A stretch of DNA of 64,000 nt from Aedes albopictus. Its lineage: Eukaryota > Arthropoda > Insecta > Diptera > Culicidae. Under the pieces are notes generated by a model. It worked only from the letters and a program-made list of their open reading frames with translations. It had not been told where the DNA came from and did no database searches. Shown piece after piece: positions 1-10,439 of the stretch; the first letter of the stretch is position 1; each line of letters starts with the position of its first letter. The stretch spans positions 336,185,312 to 336,249,311 of the forward strand of contig NC_085138.1 in NCBI RefSeq assembly GCF_035046485.1, written 5' to 3'. Both the position numbers and the translations under genes were made by a program.

Positions 1-616
1 GACGATATTGCCCAACACAGTGATTCGTGCAACTTTTCCACCCGGTGATGGTAGTGTGAACTGGGCGATGGATTTCCATGAAAACCGTTCAAGGTATTAC
101 GTCTGTTTGTCTGTGCTAAAAGTGTTTGTTATATTGAAATGATATCTTCGAAGATGTTTCAAAGTGTTTGTATGACTTTCACAAATGCATTCACGAAAGT
201 TAATGAAGGTCATATGATTTCAATTTTCCAAAAACCTTACCTTTCGATTTTTATACATATTATTTTTCTGCAAAATGCTGCCTTCCAACCTCAACCTAGA
301 ATGGTTAAACTATTTTTTATCGATTTCATAGGTATATTATTTCGATTTCCAAAACAAGCAAAAAATCATTTTTTAAACAATATTTTATATCAAACATCAA
401 ATTATAGAATTTCTTGATTTTTCGATTTCCAAATCAAGCAAAAAACAATGTTTCAACAGATTTCGACATCAAAAATAGATTCTACACACAAATTCCAATA
501 AAAAAAACATATAATTGTTCGTCTACTTTGAACCGTTCTCAAGAAACAGAAAACTCAATAAATAAAGAAATTAAAAAAAAAAACTGGACCTTGTATTCAA
601 AACTATTTCAAAATTC
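1..616. other. AT-rich gene-free segment
   Basis: I see no supportable gene. The short open frames have no introns, signal sequences or recognisable motifs. Bases 100-118 share a 19-base stretch with 14239-14257, so a small dispersed repeat probably lies here. Confidence 0.5.
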
Positions 617-627
617 ACATATGTGAA

Positions 628-793
628 GCGGATCTGCTGTGATGGTTAGAACACTTGATTATCACGCCGAGGACCTGGGATCGAATCCCACTCCCGACAA
701 ACTCACAAAATGTGAGTTCTTCCTTCGGAAGGGAAGTAAGACCCGAGATGAACTAGCCTAGGGCTAAAAATCTCGTTAAAACAGATAAAAAAA
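628..793 (+). mobile_element. tRNA-related SINE, copy 1
   Basis: This is a short retroposon with a tRNA-like head. A B-box-like GGGATCGAATCCC lies near 678-690, followed by a unique body and an A-rich tail. An exact 11-base target-site duplication, ACATATGTGAA, flanks it at 617-627 and 794-804, which fixes both ends. A second copy lies in reverse orientation at 20297-20470. The tRNA-like part is a promoter remnant, not a working tRNA gene. Confidence 0.85.
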
Positions 794-959
794 ACATATG
801 TGAAAAAGAATTGATCATTTTTAACTAAATGAAATTTTGAATAACATTTCCAAACATCCCGTACAATTTTCTTGTTTTTTTTATCCGCCATAACTTAAGT
901 ACGACTCAGTATAGGAATTATGAAAAAAAAAACAATTTATCGTAAGTGTTACGGAGAAT

Positions 960-1133
960 CTATTTCTGGAATTAAAAATATGTATATATTTTTTATCGTT
1001 GTGCTTGTTTTAAAAATCGATAAAAAATGAAATTCGAGAAAAATAGTTGCATTTGATCACCCTTGGCTTGGAAGTCAGTTTTCAACAGAAAAATTAAGAA
1101 AAAAAACGATGGGCACTGTTTTTGGAAAATTGA
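960..1133. repeat. dispersed AT-rich repeat, paired with 48190-48350
   Basis: The two stretches share a run containing TTTTAAAAATCGATAAAAAA followed by similar sequence through GAAGTCAG and TTTCTATAG-like words. They are two old copies of one unclassified interspersed repeat. I cannot assign it to a family. Confidence 0.4.
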
Positions 1134-1142
1134 AACTACAGT

Positions 1143-1360
1143 CAGGGCCGGATCTAAGGGGGTCTCGGGGAGGCCCGGGCCCCGGGCCCCCACATTTTAA
1201 GGGCCCCCACAAAACCCTTTTTTGGTTGCTTACATTAACTTAATTTTTCATATTGCTCAAGTACTGTTCGAAAATAAAGAAAAAAAATTTTTGCTCCTCT
1301 CCCGAGGTGCCCCCATATCCGTTCGGGCCCCGGGCCCCCACAATCCTTAATCCGGGCCTG
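1143..1360. mobile_element. hAT-like MITE, copy 1 (218 bp)
   Basis: The element begins CAGGGCCGGAT and ends ATCCGGGCCTG. It carries GC-rich blocks of GGGCCCCGGGCCCCCAC near both ends and has no coding capacity. An exact 8-base duplication, ACTACAGT, lies at 1135-1142 and 1361-1368. CAGGG ends with 8-base duplications are the hallmark of hAT elements. A 218-bp sister copy is at 46398-46615, and a decayed relative may begin near 4890. Confidence 0.85.
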
Positions 1361-1977
1361 ACTACAGTGTATCAAATAATTGTCCGTACAGCACTTTTTT
1401 TCCGTCAAAATCATTTTTCACTCAAATGTGCAGAACTTTTTCATACGTCAACCAAAAACTCTGCAATGTTGGCCAATCTTAAACTATATCAGAAAGACAA
1501 AAGAATAGACTCGAAAATAAAAGTTCTCCGATATTGCTCAAATTTGGTAGGAATGATCGTTACCGAAAATAATTAGAACCGTATTTTTTTTTTTGTTTCG
1601 CTGTCATAACTTTTGAACCAATTGACCGATTTCCATTTTTTTTTTCACGAATGAAAAGATGGTTAGTTCTAGATTTAGTAAAAAATATCGTGAAACAAAA
1701 TTAGTTTATTTTAATATGCAAAAATGATCAAAATATCAGTTTTTTATAGTTTTCACAATGTTGGGCCACAACAACAATATTTTTTAATATTTTTTTAACG
1801 AAAGTTCAACTATTTTCACATAATATACAAAAAAAAACAGAAATGTTCATCAAGTCGTTTTTGAGCTGCATTTTTTTTTTTAAATTTCATGTTTTGTGCT
1901 CATACGCGTATAGACGGTAGGAAATAACTTTGCGTCTCCATCACTTAAAAAAATGCCGTTTATTTTTATTTTATATA

Positions 1978-2155
1978 GGGTGACAATGGGTATTATCGGC
2001 AGGTTTGTTCTCTTCGTCATGGGTTTTTTTGTCAGCCAAAGTGCCTGAAAGTTGGCCATATAACTCAGCTTAGTTGGGAAGGATTTGAGACCAACTCTGA
2101 GTTCAAAACCCCAAAGACGAAGAGAACAAAACGGCCGAGAATAGATAATTTCCCC
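1978..2155. mobile_element. TA-flanked MITE with imperfect inverted repeats
   Basis: The element runs from GGGTGACAATGGG to TTTCCCC between TA dinucleotides at 1976-1977 and 2156-2157. Both ends carry TTGTTCTCTTCGTC in inverted orientation. Related ends appear near 17975-18020, 21880-21915 and 36955-36995, so the family is dispersed in this region. Confidence 0.6.
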
Positions 2156-2189
2156 TATAAACTGCTACTGTGTGAATTTCAGTTAGTGA

Positions 2190-2790
2190 AAAAATACCAG
2201 CGAATTCGCCTGCAGCAGAGTGATAATCCTCAAAGATTTGCTTCAGGCATTCCTTCAGAAGTTTCTTCTGGATTCCTCCATAAATTCCTTCTGATTTTAC
2301 TACGGAAAGTTTCTTCCCAGATTCCTCCTAGAGTTCTTTCTAAGATTCATTCAGGAGCTCCTTCTGAAATTCCTCCAAGAGTGCCTTCAGAGATGTATCT
2401 AAAAGTTCTTTCTAAGATTTCTCCAGAGGTTCTTTCGAGGGACCCCCAGAAGTTACAGAAGTTGCTGAAATTACTCCAACAGTTTCGTGTTCCCCCAGAA
2501 ATTAAATCCGAGAATCTACAAGAAGTTTCTTTTTGGATTCGTTAAGAAATTCCTTGGGATTTCCTTTTTTTTAAGAATTCTTCCAGCAGTTCGTTCTGGC
2601 ACTGCTTCAAAAGTTTCTTCTGTGATTTTTCAAAGAGCTTTGGAATTCCTAAAGGAGTTTCTCATAGTCTTTCTTGGATTCTTCCAGAAGCTCATTCGAG
2701 GATTTCCTCAGAAGTTTCTTCGCAAAACCCCTTGAAGTTCCTTCTGAGATTCCTCCAAAATTGATTTATCCAAGAGTTCCTTCAAAGATT
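2190..2790. repeat. degenerate GGAATTCCT/TTCCTCCAGA-type repeat array
   Basis: This is a quasi-tandem array of imperfect short units built on words such as GATTCCTCC, TTCCTTCAG and AAGTTCTTTC. Translation gives Pro/Ser-rich pseudo-proteins with no family identity, so the open frames here are not called as genes. The same repeat type recurs at 6780-7880, 10440-12560, 19985-21720, 49285-49790, 53040-53430, 56390-56860 and 58010-58860. Confidence 0.7.
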
Positions 2791-3466
2791 CATCCTTCAA
2801 TCGTGATTTTGAATAAAATTTAAAAAAATAAAATAATACAAACGGCATTTTTAAGTGATGGAGACGCATGGTCCTTTCATACCTGCCATACGCTCAGAAC
2901 TATAGATAGTAAACAAAGATCCACGGACACCGCTGACTAAAATGTTTCAAGCGTGTAAGTAGTAATGTTCAAGAGTACGACGATTGAAAATGACGTCATG
3001 CGCTCCATTGATGTTATTCAAATCGTGACGTCATGCTCGTTTGGATACAGATTTTGACAGTTCGTTTACTCTACTATCTATACTCAGAATTTTTCAATAA
3101 AAAAATGCAGCTCCAAAACCACTTGAAGAGCATTTCCAATTTTTTGATATGTTATGTAAAAATAGATGAACTTTCGTTAAAAAAATTAAAAAAGTATAGT
3201 CGTTGTGGTCCAACATTGTGAAAATCATAAAAAAAAAACTGATATTTTGACCATTTTTTGCATATTAAAGTTAACTAATTTTATTTCACGATGTATTTTT
3301 CTTAAATCTAGGACTAACAGTCTTTTCATCCGTGAAAAAAGATTGAAAATCTGAATTGATTGGTTCAAAAGTTATGATATTTTTATTTTCAAACCGTCAT
3401 AATCATATGAGAAATGTCGTTTTTTCTACAGAATTTGAGCAACTTTTATTTTTATTTTTGAGTCTA

Positions 3467-4415
3467 AAGCCTGTATCCGCAATAATCGGGACACAAAAGT
3501 ACGGCAGTAACTCTGTACTGAATCAATAAAAATTGGCCAAAAACTAACTGAGAACTCTTTGGTGTATGTTTATTATTTGTGCAAAATTTCATAAAAATCG
3601 ATGCATTACTTTTAACTGTGGATGAGAAACACACAGACGACGTTTTTAAGATTTTGTACAATCATCACCAATTTTCATTCGCATACTAGATGGTTCTTTT
3701 CCGCTACAATTCAAAGTTCTGTGAGGATAATTATGAAACTTCGTGAGCAGTTGTGATACTTATAGAGACACTTTCTTGCAAAATTTCATCAACTTTTATC
3801 AATTGGATTGAAAATTACTGGTGTTGATAGGGGATAGTGTTAGTGAAAATGTTTCATGTTTTTTATGTGCAATGTTTGCCCATTCATAACTTTTGAATAT
3901 CTCTGTCAATTTTCATGAAATTTTCACAGAAGGTAGTTGATTATGTGTATATTATGCATGCAAAATTTGATGATTATTGGTGTAGTACTTCCAACAATAC
4001 AATCGAAACAATAAGGGGTGCTCACTAATTGTTGTCTGAAGGGCTAAAATCACGGTCAGCCCCAATATATGTTTTGACTATAAAATTGTTGATAGTGCAT
4101 CGATTTTTTTTTGAAATTTTGCCTATGTAAGTAAAGTAGATTGAGAGGTTTGTGTTCAAAATTTCAGTTATTTCCTTTATCAAATTCAAAAGATACAGCG
4201 CTGACAAGCTAAACCAGGGGCTGTACAAAATTCAAATGCTCGCGTTCTACTGTTTCATTGCTACAACAAAAGGTACTTCACCGATTCACATGAAATTTTG
4301 CAGGTGAAATAAACACATCTTAAGATATTATCAGGCAAAATTTGAGCAATTTTAATGTATCTATTGCAGAGTTACAGCCATATTTCAATGTCCCGATTAT
4401 TGCGGATACAGGCTT
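3467..4415. mobile_element. TA-flanked MITE, 949 bp (AAGCCTGTATCC ends)
   Basis: The terminal inverted repeats are AAGCCTGTATCCGCAATAAT at the left and its reverse complement at the right, extending to about 26 bases through CGGGACA. TA lies on each side (3465-3466 and 4416-4417), as expected of Tc1/mariner-type insertion. The interior is AT-rich and has no transposase, so it is non-autonomous. Confidence 0.8.
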
Positions 4416-6050
4416 TATTTCTTTTTCATGGATTGACTGATATACTAAAGCTCCATTATTGGCTAAATTTTGAGCGAGATCGAAGAAGTTTTCTAAAAGT
4501 TATGGAACTTTTGGTAAACTTGTCCGTTTATTGAACAAAATGTCAATACTCTAATTGATTGATTGATTTATTTTTATCATAGAAACTTTCAGCCTTTGGC
4601 TGGTTCATCTCTGTTAAAACTCTATGTCAAAGAATTGAAGATGAAATATTTTCAAACTTTATTTAGGTAGCACTAACACAAGTAAATTTAATACGCAATC
4701 TTGTAAGGGTTCATTAACAAATGTCATAACGCTAAAATTGGTCGTTTTCAACACCCACCCACCCCTTCGTAACACTGTTTATATGGGGAAAATTTTATTT
4801 TGTTCGAGCTGTAACACCATGAAGGACACCCACCCACCCCCTGTCATAAGACATTTGTGAACAAGCCCTAAGGGAAGGGAGAATTTGTTCAGGGCCTGAT
4901 TTAGGAGGGAGCAAGTAGGGCCATGATCCGGGCTCCCACATCTGAGGGGCTTCATGAAAAAATGTAAAAAAATAAAGTAAACTTCACCGAAAGAATATAA
5001 AGCAAAAAAACAATAGGGCAAGACAAATTTCTTGATTGGATTTTTATTGTAACTATTTCCAATTATTATCTAATGACGAAATGTGTGTGATATGTTCTGG
5101 ATTTATTTATGCATTATTTATAAATAATTTATAAATTTATAAATAAGCTATCTATTCAGCATGTTACTCTTCCCTCAAAACTAGTTATGCAATGTTTTAT
5201 GTTATTAGTCAATCATGTGCAATTACATAATATATTTTACCGGAAATCCAGGAGAAAATCTTCGGCCGAAATCTTGAAATTCTCTAAAACCCTCTCACAT
5301 GGAGAGCCAAAACGTTTCGGCTGAATACACGATAATTCCTGCCAAAACTTATTGAACATATTTTGTAAAATTCTCTCCGGAGTTGCTGGAAAAATTGCAG
5401 GAATATGCTTATTTGTTTCCATCTGATATTTTTGCAGATATTTTTGAGAATTTCAATCGAATACCAGAACTGTTGAAACATTCTTCTCAAGCAATAATTT
5501 AAAGTGGATTTTTTTGAAAAGTTACGTACCGAATATCAAAAATATGATTGTGTTATTAGAAAATTATACTTAACTTATTGAAGAAATTGTTGAATAAATT
5601 TGTGGAAAAATACTTTTATATCTTTGGAGAATTAAAATAGTTTTGTGAACATGTTTTGCAGGACATGATTACAAAACCAAACGACTAAAAGTTTGTTCAA
5701 GATTTCATCCAAAGATTTTTTAGAAATTTCACAGAAAGTTCTTTGAAAAAATGAATCTGAAATTCCATCAAGAATTCAGCATAGATTACCGCATAAATAG
5801 ATAGCATAGATTTTCTATTAGATATTCCACTGAACACTATAATATGTGAAATTTTACGTGAAGTTTCGCCTGAAGTTTTGTTGAAAATGCATTTAGAAAA
5901 TTACCCGAAGTTTGATTAATTGCGTTAGAATAGTTTATGCTTAAGATTCAAGCATCCATCCTCACTTTTCGAAAATAGAAAAGCATTTTTCTTTTAGAAA
6001 TAATTTATTTTATTTTTTCCGATTTACGCCACACGGAACACTGATTACAA
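4416..6050. other. gene-free, repeat relics
   Basis: A tail-like sequence of a SINE or LINE in minus orientation lies at about 4571-4615 (AAACTTTCAGCCTTTGGCTGG). A decayed relative of the hAT-like MITE lies near 4890-4990 (CAGGGCCTGATTTAGG). Two CACCCACCCACCCC tracts lie at about 4752 and 4827. The rest is AT-rich sequence without a recognisable feature. Confidence 0.4.
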
Positions 6051-6054
6051 TTTA

Positions 6055-6300
6055 AATTTGTCCTGGAGGAGTTCCATGTGGTCCCATAGAAATCCCTGGA
6101 GGGCTCAGGAGTGTTTTAGGGACTCTCAGGAGATCCCCGGGGCTTTTCAGGGTGTTTCAGGCGGTTTCAGAAGGGATTTCAGGGAGTCTCAGGGGGTTTC
6201 AAGAAGGGTTGCAAAGGCTCTTAGGAGTCTTAGGGGTATAAGGAGGATTTAGGAGATCTCAGGTGGTTTGAGGGGTTCTCAGGGAGTCTAAGAGGGATCC
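6055..6300. repeat. G-rich TCAGGGG-type degenerate repeat
   Basis: The segment is built of imperfect units like GTCTCAGGGGGTTTCA and TTAGGAGTCT. The same repeat type covers 44690-45620. It is strikingly purine-rich on the + strand, unlike the AT-rich surroundings. There is no sign of coding constraint. Confidence 0.65.
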
Positions 6301-8299
6301 GATACGCCAGATAGACCGTCACCTCAGATTGGGAAGGACTTTTCTTACCCCTTTATCGTAAGAAGTGATTCTTAAGGACTCTTGGGACTTTCAGCTTTTG
6401 GGAAATTAGCATGGCCCGTAACAGCTTGAGAAACACTTAGTTTTGCAACGCCACTATATTGTAATGATACTTCTTGAGATGCAGAATCTGAAAACCATTT
6501 TTACTTTCTCATTGCACTTTAGATTCTTGAGAAATTAGAACGATCCGTGACCCCAGATTGGAAACCTCTCAGCTTTACAACACCGCTTTATTGCTATTTA
6601 TGTTTCTACAGACCTAGAATTCAAAAACAATTCACACCTTTTCCTTGGACTTTTGTTTCTTGCAAAATCATCATCAATTTCAACGACTTGAAATATTATC
6701 TGATACTCTCGTCAAAAATCTTTTACAGAGTTCACAGGAAATTCATTGATTGAAATCATAATTTCTATTCAAAACTCGTCAAAATCCTCTAAAATATCTT
6801 CAACAATTGCCGGAGAAAATCCTGAAGGAACTGCAGAAGGGATGCCTTGAAAAAAAAATCTTTGAAGATTTTTGGAAATATCTTTGATTCACAAAAGAGT
6901 TTTAGGAATCTTCCCATAATCGTTCACAATTCAGAAAACATTTATGTTCTTTTAGACTTATTTCTGATAGAGTTCCTGGAGAAATTCCTTTAGACTTTCC
7001 AACTATATTCGGCGGGAGCACATGAGAAGTCTGAGGAGGAATTCTTGGAAGATTACCAATAGCAATATTTTGACGAGCTCCTGAAATAATTGGAGAAATC
7101 TCTAGCGGAACTCTTGAACGGATACATGAGTCTCTTAACTAAATCCTGGGAAAATTTCTGAAGCATTCCGTACAGCAAACTCTAGAAATTTCAAAAGGAA
7201 AAGCGGTTGGAACTATTCTTGGAAGCATGTCTCACGGAACTCAGAGAAAACGCCTGTAAGAATCTTGGGAGGACACCACGAATATATCTCTAGGAGAATT
7301 CCTTAAGAGATATCTATAAGAATATCTGGAGTAATTCGTGGAATTTTTGGAGAAACTCTAGAAGGACTTCGTTGACGAATCACTAGAGGAGTTTCTGGAA
7401 AAAATCTCTGGAGAAATTCCTGGAAGAATCTCTGAAAAAAATACTGAGAGACCCTTGGAAGAGTTCCTAGAAGAGTCCTGGAATCCTAAATTCCCGGAAT
7501 CTATGACGAACTCTCTAGGTTAATTCCTGGGGTTATCTTCGGAGAGATTCATAGAAGAATCCCTTATTCCTTTAATAATTCCTGATTGAATCTCTGTAAC
7601 TAATTCTAGAGGAATCTTTAGAAGAACTTTTCAACACCTCTGTGGTGGAGTCTCTGAAGGAATTTCTAAGAATGACAGAATTCCTAAACAAGATTATTGA
7701 AAGATTGTTGGGAGAAAATGTTAGAGGAATGCTTTAATTAATGTTTGGGGGTTCTATTGAGAAATTCTTAGATGGATCTGCGAAGAAATTCGTCGAGGTA
7801 TCTCTGGAGGAATTACTGAAGGAATAGCTGGAAGTGCTTTTGCAAGAATCTCAGGAGGAATGTTTGAAAGAATCCTGAGATAATTTGTGGAAGATACTAT
7901 GGATGAATATCTGAATGAACCCTTGGGGATACATGTAGCTACCGTACTAGAATCGCACTACGCCATCCTTTATTTTGGCAAAAAATTGGAAATTTCAAAA
8001 GTTCAGCATTTCTCAATGATTCTTTTAGCTAAAAATACAATCAGGTCTTACTTTCTCATTTTTGAACGATTTCTTCAGTAATGTTTCCAGAACTTCCTTC
8101 GGTAACCTGCTTAAAGTTCCTAATGTAAACTACCATAGGGTTCCGCTGAAGTGAGTCCGCTTCTTATATTAAAATAAGATTGAAAAATTCTGAAAACAGA
8201 ATGTTACAGCCATAAATTTAAGATCGTATTCACTTCGTGCTAGTTGGTAACGGAACATTTACAAAAACAATACCCATATATTTAACTGCCACTTTTCAG
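6301..8299. repeat. intergenic/intronic sequence with degenerate GGAATTCCT array (about 6780-7880)
   Basis: About 6780-7880 is a dense array of imperfect AGGAATTCCTGGAGAAAT-like units. The flanks hold no recognisable gene. If gelsolin's missing 5' exons lie upstream of the window, all of this is intronic. The last bases before 8300 (ACTTTTCAG) form a splice acceptor. Confidence 0.6.
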
Positions 8300-9733
8300 C
8301 AGGACTGCTTCATTCTGGACACGGGAGCATCGGGAATCTTCGTTTGGGTCGGCAAGGGTGCCACATCCCAGGAACGGTCGCAATCCATGATCAAGGCACA
8401 GGAGTTCATCACGACCAAGGGCTACCCCATGCACACGCAGGTTCACCGCGTCATAGAGAACGGAGAAACGACTGACTTCAAGCAGTACTTTGCCAGCTGG
8501 CAAGACAAAGGAATCAACCACAGCCACCTGATCAAGGCCGCCATGGACGAGGACAGTTCCGTGGACGGCGGCGAAGAGCGGGAATTCGACCCGGAGATTC
8601 TGCACATGTTCAAGAAGAATGGCGGTCGAGCCCTTGGGTTCATGCCGGACAATGGCCAAGGTGAAGCGGAAGTTTGGCGAGTGGAAAACTTTGACCTGGT
8701 TCCTGTAGAACCGCACACTTATGGAATGTTCTTCGGAGGTGATTCGTACGTGATCAAGTACGAATACCAAAACAAACGGGGTGGTCATGGGTTCATCATC
8801 TACTACTGGCAAGGTAAGCAATCATCAATTGATGAAAAGGCTACTGCTGCTATGCATGCCGTTCGTTTGGATGACGAGTTGAACGGTAAGGCCGTTCAGG
8901 TTCGGGTGACTCAAGGAAACGAGCCGCGTCATTTCTTGAAGATCTTCAAGGGTAAATTGATCATCTTCACCGGTGGTCACGCTTCCGGTTTCAAAAACAT
9001 CCACGATCATGACACTTACGATGTTGATGGAACTCGCCTGTTCCGAATCCGTGGTACTTGCTCGGATGACGTACGAGCTGAACAGATGCCGGAGACAGCT
9101 AGCTCCCTGGCTTCCGACGATGTTTTCATCCTGGAAACACCTTCGGCCACCTACATCTGGCATGGTGTGGGAGCTTCCGATTTAGAGAAAGACATGGCAG
9201 CAAACATTGTAGCAATGATCTCTCCTGACGCAAGCCCGCAGATTATCGATGAAGGCTCTGAACCCGCTGAATTCTGGGCAGCACTTGGCGGAGAAGGTGA
9301 CTACGATCGTGAACTGGATCCAACCGGAGCTCCGTTCCTGACTCCGCGTCTGTTCCACTGCAGAATTCTGTTCAACAAACGGCTTCGCGTCGAGGAAGTT
9401 CCACACTTCGAACAGGAAGTAAGTAGCATTCAATACTATTTCTTTGTATTAGTAGACTGTAACATCAATCAACTCACTCCACAGGATCTCAACGTGGATG
9501 ACGTGATGGTGCTGGACGGAGGTGACGAGATCTACGTCTGGATCGGAAACGGTGCAACCGACGAAGAACGTGCCAAATCGATCGACATGGCCAAGCAGTA
9601 CATCCGAACGGATCCATCGGAACGTAACGAGGACACCGTGCCAATCGTAATTCTGAAACAAGGCGAAGAGCCACGCAGCTTCAAGCGGCTGTTCCCGGCC
9701 TGGGACGATGGGCACTGGGAGGTTCGTCACTAA
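8300..9733 (+). CDS. Gel: Gelsolin, C-terminal half (partial; 5' exons outside the window)
   Basis: Gelsolin severs and caps actin filaments in a calcium-dependent way; six-domain forms have repeats G1-G6. Coding exons are 8300-9418 and 9485-9733, giving 455 residues to the TAA stop. Seen in order: the end of G3 (CFILDTGASGIFVWVGKGAT, then FKQYFASWQDK), G4 (VWRVENFDLVPVEP with FFGGDSYVIKYEY), G5 (TRLFRIRGTCSDDVRAEQMP then SSLASDDVFILET) and G6 (PRLFHCRILFNKRLRVEEVP, then DDVMVLDGGDEIYVWIGNGA), ending in VILKQGEEPRSF and FPAWDDGHWE. The exon opens at a TTTTCAG acceptor in phase 0 inside G3, so an ATG at 8237 in the preceding intron is not the real start. G1-G2 and most of G3 must lie upstream of the window. 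Codon use is GC-richer than the surroundings and no frame break is seen. Secreted or cytoplasmic form cannot be told without the N-terminus. Confidence 0.93.
   Translation, partial: QDCFILDTGASGIFVWVGKGATSQERSQSMIKAQEFITTKGYPMHTQVHRVIENGETTDFKQYFASWQDKGINHSHLIKAAMDEDSSVDGGEEREFDPEILHMFKKNGGRALGFMPDNGQGEAEVWRVENFDLVPVEPHTYGMFFGGDSYVIKYEYQNKRGGHGFIIYYWQGKQSSIDEKATAAMHAVRLDDELNGKAVQVRVTQGNEPRHFLKIFKGKLIIFTGGHASGFKNIHDHDTYDVDGTRLFRIRGTCSDDVRAEQMPETASSLASDDVFILETPSATYIWHGVGASDLEKDMAANIVAMISPDASPQIIDEGSEPAEFWAALGGEGDYDRELDPTGAPFLTPRLFHCRILFNKRLRVEEVPHFEQEVSSIQYYFFVLVDCNINQLTPQDLNVDDVMVLDGGDEIYVWIGNGATDEERAKSIDMAKQYIRTDPSERNEDTVPIVILKQGEEPRSFKRLFPAWDDGHWEVRH
9419..9484 (+). other. 66-base in-frame intron of gelsolin
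   Basis: The donor is GTAAGT and the acceptor is CTCCACAG. The intron is phase 0, a multiple of three, and has no stop codon. Removing it joins EVPHFEQE to DLNVDDVMVL, which matches the normal gelsolin G6 sequence. Reading through it would add 22 hydrophobic residues that have no counterpart in the family. Confidence 0.85.
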
Positions 9734-10290
9734 AAACCCCGATTTCCTTTGTTGAACTAGTTTAATTTATATAATTTCTCCCTTAAGAAACCCCTTACCA
9801 CTTGTCTGTTCAGCTCTCGTGACGTTGGATTGTTTCGATTGTAGCTCGTCTGTTTGTAGAATTGGGTAAAATTTGGTTTGCACTTGCTAACGTTTGTTTG
9901 GTTTGCCATGACTAACCCGTTTCGGATTTGTTCGCTGCCTTCTATCTATGCCACTACACGTTTATTACTTAATCTGATCCTGCTTAACGTAGTTCTAATC
10001 TATAGCGCAATTTCCGATAAATGTGCACGTGATGAGTATTTTGAATGCTAGAGACCCATGACCATAATAGTAACACATTCCATCCATATACTTTTCCACA
10101 GTCACAACCATCATACGAGAGTATTCGGCAACAGGTACTGGACCAAAATCAACCAAAAGAGTAATATATGAACAAAGGCGTGATTTTGAATACGCACAAT
10201 CTTTATACGTACTTAAATATGCGTGTACTTAAATATTGACTATATACATATTTATGATCAATAAAAATCATCGTAACAAGTCGTGAATGT
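9734..10290 (+). terminator. Gelsolin 3' UTR with AATAAA at 10260-10265
   Basis: The sequence after the stop has no repeats typical of the region. A canonical AATAAA poly(A) signal lies about 530 bases downstream of the stop, so transcript cleavage is expected near 10275-10290. Arrays of degenerate repeats begin soon after. Confidence 0.6.
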
Positions 10291-10439
10291 TTTTAAATCA
10301 TCCGAAGCTCTTGAATAATTAACAAAAAATAATTTTACTTTTCCCTGGCCTTATAATTTAATAAGAATTTCAACTCAATTTGAATTATACATAGCAGAGC
10401 AAGACAAAAAAATAGAAATAAAATCCTTTAGGATATTTG

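Larger units (their letters stand above)
1500..3445. repeat. large degenerate foldback (inverted repeat arms)
   Basis: The left arm, about 1500-1975, is an inverted copy of about 2815-3445. Shared landmarks include GTGATGGAGACGCA, AAACGGCATTTTT, a GGTCCAACATTGTG-like block and GTTCAAAAGTTATGA. The centre holds a TA-flanked MITE (1978-2155) and a degenerate repeat array (2190-2790). No transposase is visible. It is probably an old non-autonomous foldback element opened by later insertions. Confidence 0.65.

Noticed and set aside
1..120. Possible coding exon at the window start
   Set aside because: One frame is open for about 45 codons, but it has no recognisable similarity and part of it (100-118) recurs at 14239-14257.
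628..700. tRNA gene (A/B-box-like sequence with GGATCGAATCC)
   Set aside because: It lacks a complete cloverleaf, is fused to a SINE body, has an 11-base target-site duplication, and recurs at 20297-20470. The same holds for the head of the SINE at 62860.
2186..2735. Open frames of 80-120 codons rich in Pro/Ser/Phe
   Set aside because: They come from the degenerate GGAATTCCT-type repeat. Similar pseudo-proteins arise in every such array and in more than one frame.
8237..8299. ATG at 8237 as the start of gelsolin
   Set aside because: The 21 residues before 8300 have no gelsolin similarity and end at a splice acceptor inside domain G3; it is intron sequence.
8282..8821. 179-codon open frame opposite gelsolin
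   Set aside because: It is the antisense shadow of a strongly supported gelsolin exon, with no domain of its own.
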